Part shown: positions 5,396-6,906 of the stretch, piece by piece
How positions within the stretch are numbered: the first letter of the stretch is position 1
How the letters are laid out: the number at the start of each line of letters is the position of its first letter
NCBI GenBank assembly: GCA_002470185.1
Contig: DKNG01000166.1
Span: forward strand, 243-7,148
Source of the DNA: Arcobacter sp. UBA7394
GTDB taxonomy: Bacteria > Campylobacterota > Campylobacteria > Campylobacterales > Arcobacteraceae
Reading direction: 5' to 3'
DNA length: 6,906 nt
Position numbers and translations under genes: made by a program
Notes under the pieces: generated by a model
The model's database searches: none
Told to the model about the DNA's origin: nothing
Seen by the model: only the letters and a program-made list of their open reading frames with translations

Positions 5396-6850
5396 TTATA
5401 CTTTTCCAGATAACATTCCATATTGAGTCATAGGTTTTAAAATATATGATTTTAAAATCCACCAAATATATCTCTCTTGTGTTGGGTCTAATGGAAATGA
5501 AGGTGTTGGTTTCATTGACCAATCAAACTCAGCTAACATAACTTTTCCTATATCAGTTATAATAGGGCAAACTGTATATCCATCGTATTTTGATGGCATT
5601 TCTTTGCCTTCCATACTAGCAATCAAGTTATCACATAGTACTTTATATTGCTTTCTTACACTTCCCCCTGTTTTACCTAAAGGAATAGCTGCTATATCAC
5701 CTAGTGAAAAGATATTTTTAAATTTCACATGTTGTAAAGTTTCCTTATTCACAGGAACCCAACCTTTTCTTGAACCAATCTGTGAATTTGCAATTTCAGA
5801 AGCTGCTTTCATTGGTGGAGCTATATGTAGAAAGTCATATGGAACTTCAACTTTTTGATGTTTAGTAATCATATCGTACTCTTCTATATCTTCATCATAT
5901 TCACCTTTTTCTTGCCAAAAATTATCAAAAGTAGCTATTTTATTTTTTAGATCAACTTCTTGCAAATTATGTTGAAGTTTATATTTCATATCTCTTGCTT
6001 TAAACTGTTTTATTATTGCACTTTCATACTCTTTAACTGAAAACATCTTCCCTGAATTTGCATAAAAAGTCATATTTACATTATCTCTTACTGCTTCCTC
6101 ATTTAATCTTGCATTCATTAAATACATAATCTTTTTTGGTGCTCCACCACATTTAACCGCAGTATTTGGATGAGTAAAAACAGCTTTTAGTTTTTTACCA
6201 GTTTTAGCTTCTTCAATTAGTTTTTGCATATTTTTCCAAGTTTGTACAGCACCATCCATATTATATATACTGCTAACACCTGTATTTGACAATACCTCAT
6301 TCATTTGCTTAGAGTCTTCACTTGTATAAACATCACCAATTTCTTCAAGGCCTTTAATTTTAGTAAAATCTAAAACAAGTCCAGCAGCTATAACTAAGAA
6401 GTCATATTTAATAGTTTTACCACTTGAAATAAGCAACTTATTATTTTGAGGATCAAACTCAACTGCTTTATCTTTTATAAGAGTTATTTCTTTGGGTAAG
6501 AAATCTTTTGTGCTATACATAACATCTTTTTTTTCATATAACCCAGCCCCAATAAATGTATTTCCTGGTTGATATGAAACTGAATTCTCATTTGGTTCTA
6601 TTATTGTAATATTTGGAGATGAAAGACTATTTGATAAACGAGCAGCAGTTGCAATACCTGATAAGCCTCCACCTACAATAACAATCTTAGCTTTTGCATC
6701 ACTTGCATTTACAGTAGTCGAAGCATTCATTTCATTATTTAGAAAAAGTAAGCCACCACTTAAACCAAGTAATTTAATTGCTTCTCTTCTTGAAAGTCCA
6801 CTTTTAATCAATTCATCTTCAAACTCTTTTAGAATTTTTTTATCTTTCAT
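5396..6850 (-). CDS. sqr: Tat-exported sulfide:quinone oxidoreductase, SQOR/type II-like
   Basis: FAD flavoprotein expected to oxidise sulfide and pass electrons to the quinone pool at the periplasmic face of the inner membrane. An N-terminal twin-arginine signal is visible: a long charged n-region, SRREAIK (20-26), then LLGLSGGLLFL. The dinucleotide fold begins at IVIVGGGLSG (56-65). Around HPNTAVKCGGAPKKIMYL and YDGYTVCP the sequence closely follows human SQOR as I remember it, putting Cys234 and Cys428 at the two redox cysteines that form the sulfur bridge; Cys406 is extra. A second FAD motif is FSLGDIAAIP (381-390). The C-terminal ERYIWWILKSYILKPM is amphipathic and aromatic, fitting membrane attachment. 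At 484 residues it is full length. The start is ATG with an AAGGAGG site five bases upstream. Flavocytochrome c sulfide dehydrogenase is the main alternative, but no cytochrome partner is in the window and the SQOR similarity is better. Confidence 0.9.
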   Translation of the reverse strand: MKDKKILKEFEDELIKSGLSRREAIKLLGLSGGLLFLNNEMNASTTVNASDAKAKIVIVGGGLSGIATAARLSNSLSSPNITIIEPNENSVSYQPGNTFIGAGLYEKKDVMYSTKDFLPKEITLIKDKAVEFDPQNNKLLISSGKTIKYDFLVIAAGLVLDFTKIKGLEEIGDVYTSEDSKQMNEVLSNTGVSSIYNMDGAVQTWKNMQKLIEEAKTGKKLKAVFTHPNTAVKCGGAPKKIMYLMNARLNEEAVRDNVNMTFYANSGKMFSVKEYESAIIKQFKARDMKYKLQHNLQEVDLKNKIATFDNFWQEKGEYDEDIEEYDMITKHQKVEVPYDFLHIAPPMKAASEIANSQIGSRKGWVPVNKETLQHVKFKNIFSLGDIAAIPLGKTGGSVRKQYKVLCDNLIASMEGKEMPSKYDGYTVCPIITDIGKVMLAEFDWSMKPTPSFPLDPTQERYIWWILKSYILKPMTQYGMLSGKV

Positions 6851-6855
6851 TTTAC

Positions 6856-6888
6856 CCTCCTTATATATACTCTTCTAATATTATTATA
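6856..6888 (-). promoter_or_regulatory. Promoter -10 candidate and strong ribosome site of the sqr operon
   Basis: On the minus strand a perfect TATAAT (6883-6888) lies about 20 bases before a full AAGGAGG Shine-Dalgarno (6856-6862), which is five bases from the ATG. The start of transcription would be near 6876. The region where a -35 box would sit runs off the window, and the whole stretch is so AT-rich that a chance TATAAT is possible. The Shine-Dalgarno is secure; the -10 is moderate. Confidence 0.5.
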
Positions 6889-6906
6889 TTACAATTTATT
6901 TATATA

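Noticed and set aside
5304..5522. A 72-residue minus-strand frame across the sqr-rhodanese junction
   Set aside because: It overlaps the ends of two well-supported genes in another frame and has no ribosome site or recognisable content.
5604..5858. An 84-residue plus-strand frame inside sqr
   Set aside because: It is the antisense shadow of the conserved C-terminal half of the SQR.
6876..6891. TAATAT/ATATTA inverted repeat over the sqr -10 box as an operator
   Set aside because: It is six A/T-only pairs in a stretch that is nearly all A/T, so chance explains it without further evidence.
1..6906. CRISPR arrays, insertion sequences, tRNA or rRNA genes, attachment sites
   Set aside because: I found no regularly spaced repeats, transposase fragments, terminal inverted repeats, or cloverleaf-like sequences in the window.

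Overview
The window is an AT-rich bacterial chromosome segment, most likely from Campylobacterota and probably the Arcobacter group. The evidence for this is the gene order thrS-infC-rpmI-rplT, a roughly 602-residue threonyl-tRNA synthetase with the shortened N-terminus known from Campylobacter-type enzymes, low G+C with A/T-ending codons, a DUF3373-like outer membrane protein, and promoters resembling the published Campylobacter vegetative pattern (TTTAAGT box, T-rich stretch, TATAAT-like -10). Species cannot be fixed from the sequence.

Layout from left to right. Positions 1-315 (+) hold the C-terminal end of a beta-barrel outer membrane protein, closed by a short hairpin terminator. Positions 339-854 (-) hold a 171-residue protein I do not recognise. 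Positions 966-4119 (+) hold a translation gene cluster: thrS and infC overlap by four bases and both start with TTG, then rpmI and rplT follow after structured gaps. The gaps on either side of rpmI (3314-3459 and 3658-3762) contain hairpins that are not ordinary U-tailed terminators, and the first also contains a promoter candidate matching the one before thrS. A strong bidirectional terminator (about 4138-4174) separates this cluster from a convergent two-gene minus-strand operon at 4190-6850.

The minus-strand operon is the most distinctive part. It encodes a Tat-signal-bearing flavoprotein of the sulfide:quinone oxidoreductase family, closest by eye to the mitochondrial SQOR/type II branch. 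Twelve bases downstream is a Sec-exported protein with three rhodanese domains. The likely joint job is periplasmic sulfide oxidation: the SQR would take electrons from sulfide into the quinone pool and release persulfide or polysulfide sulfur, which the rhodanese protein would accept and pass on. All seven cysteines of the rhodanese protein lie either in three CxxxxC pairs or in the third domain's active loop, which suggests a multi-site sulfur carrier or a redox-gated transferase. The functional coupling is inferred from context and motifs and is not proven by the sequence.
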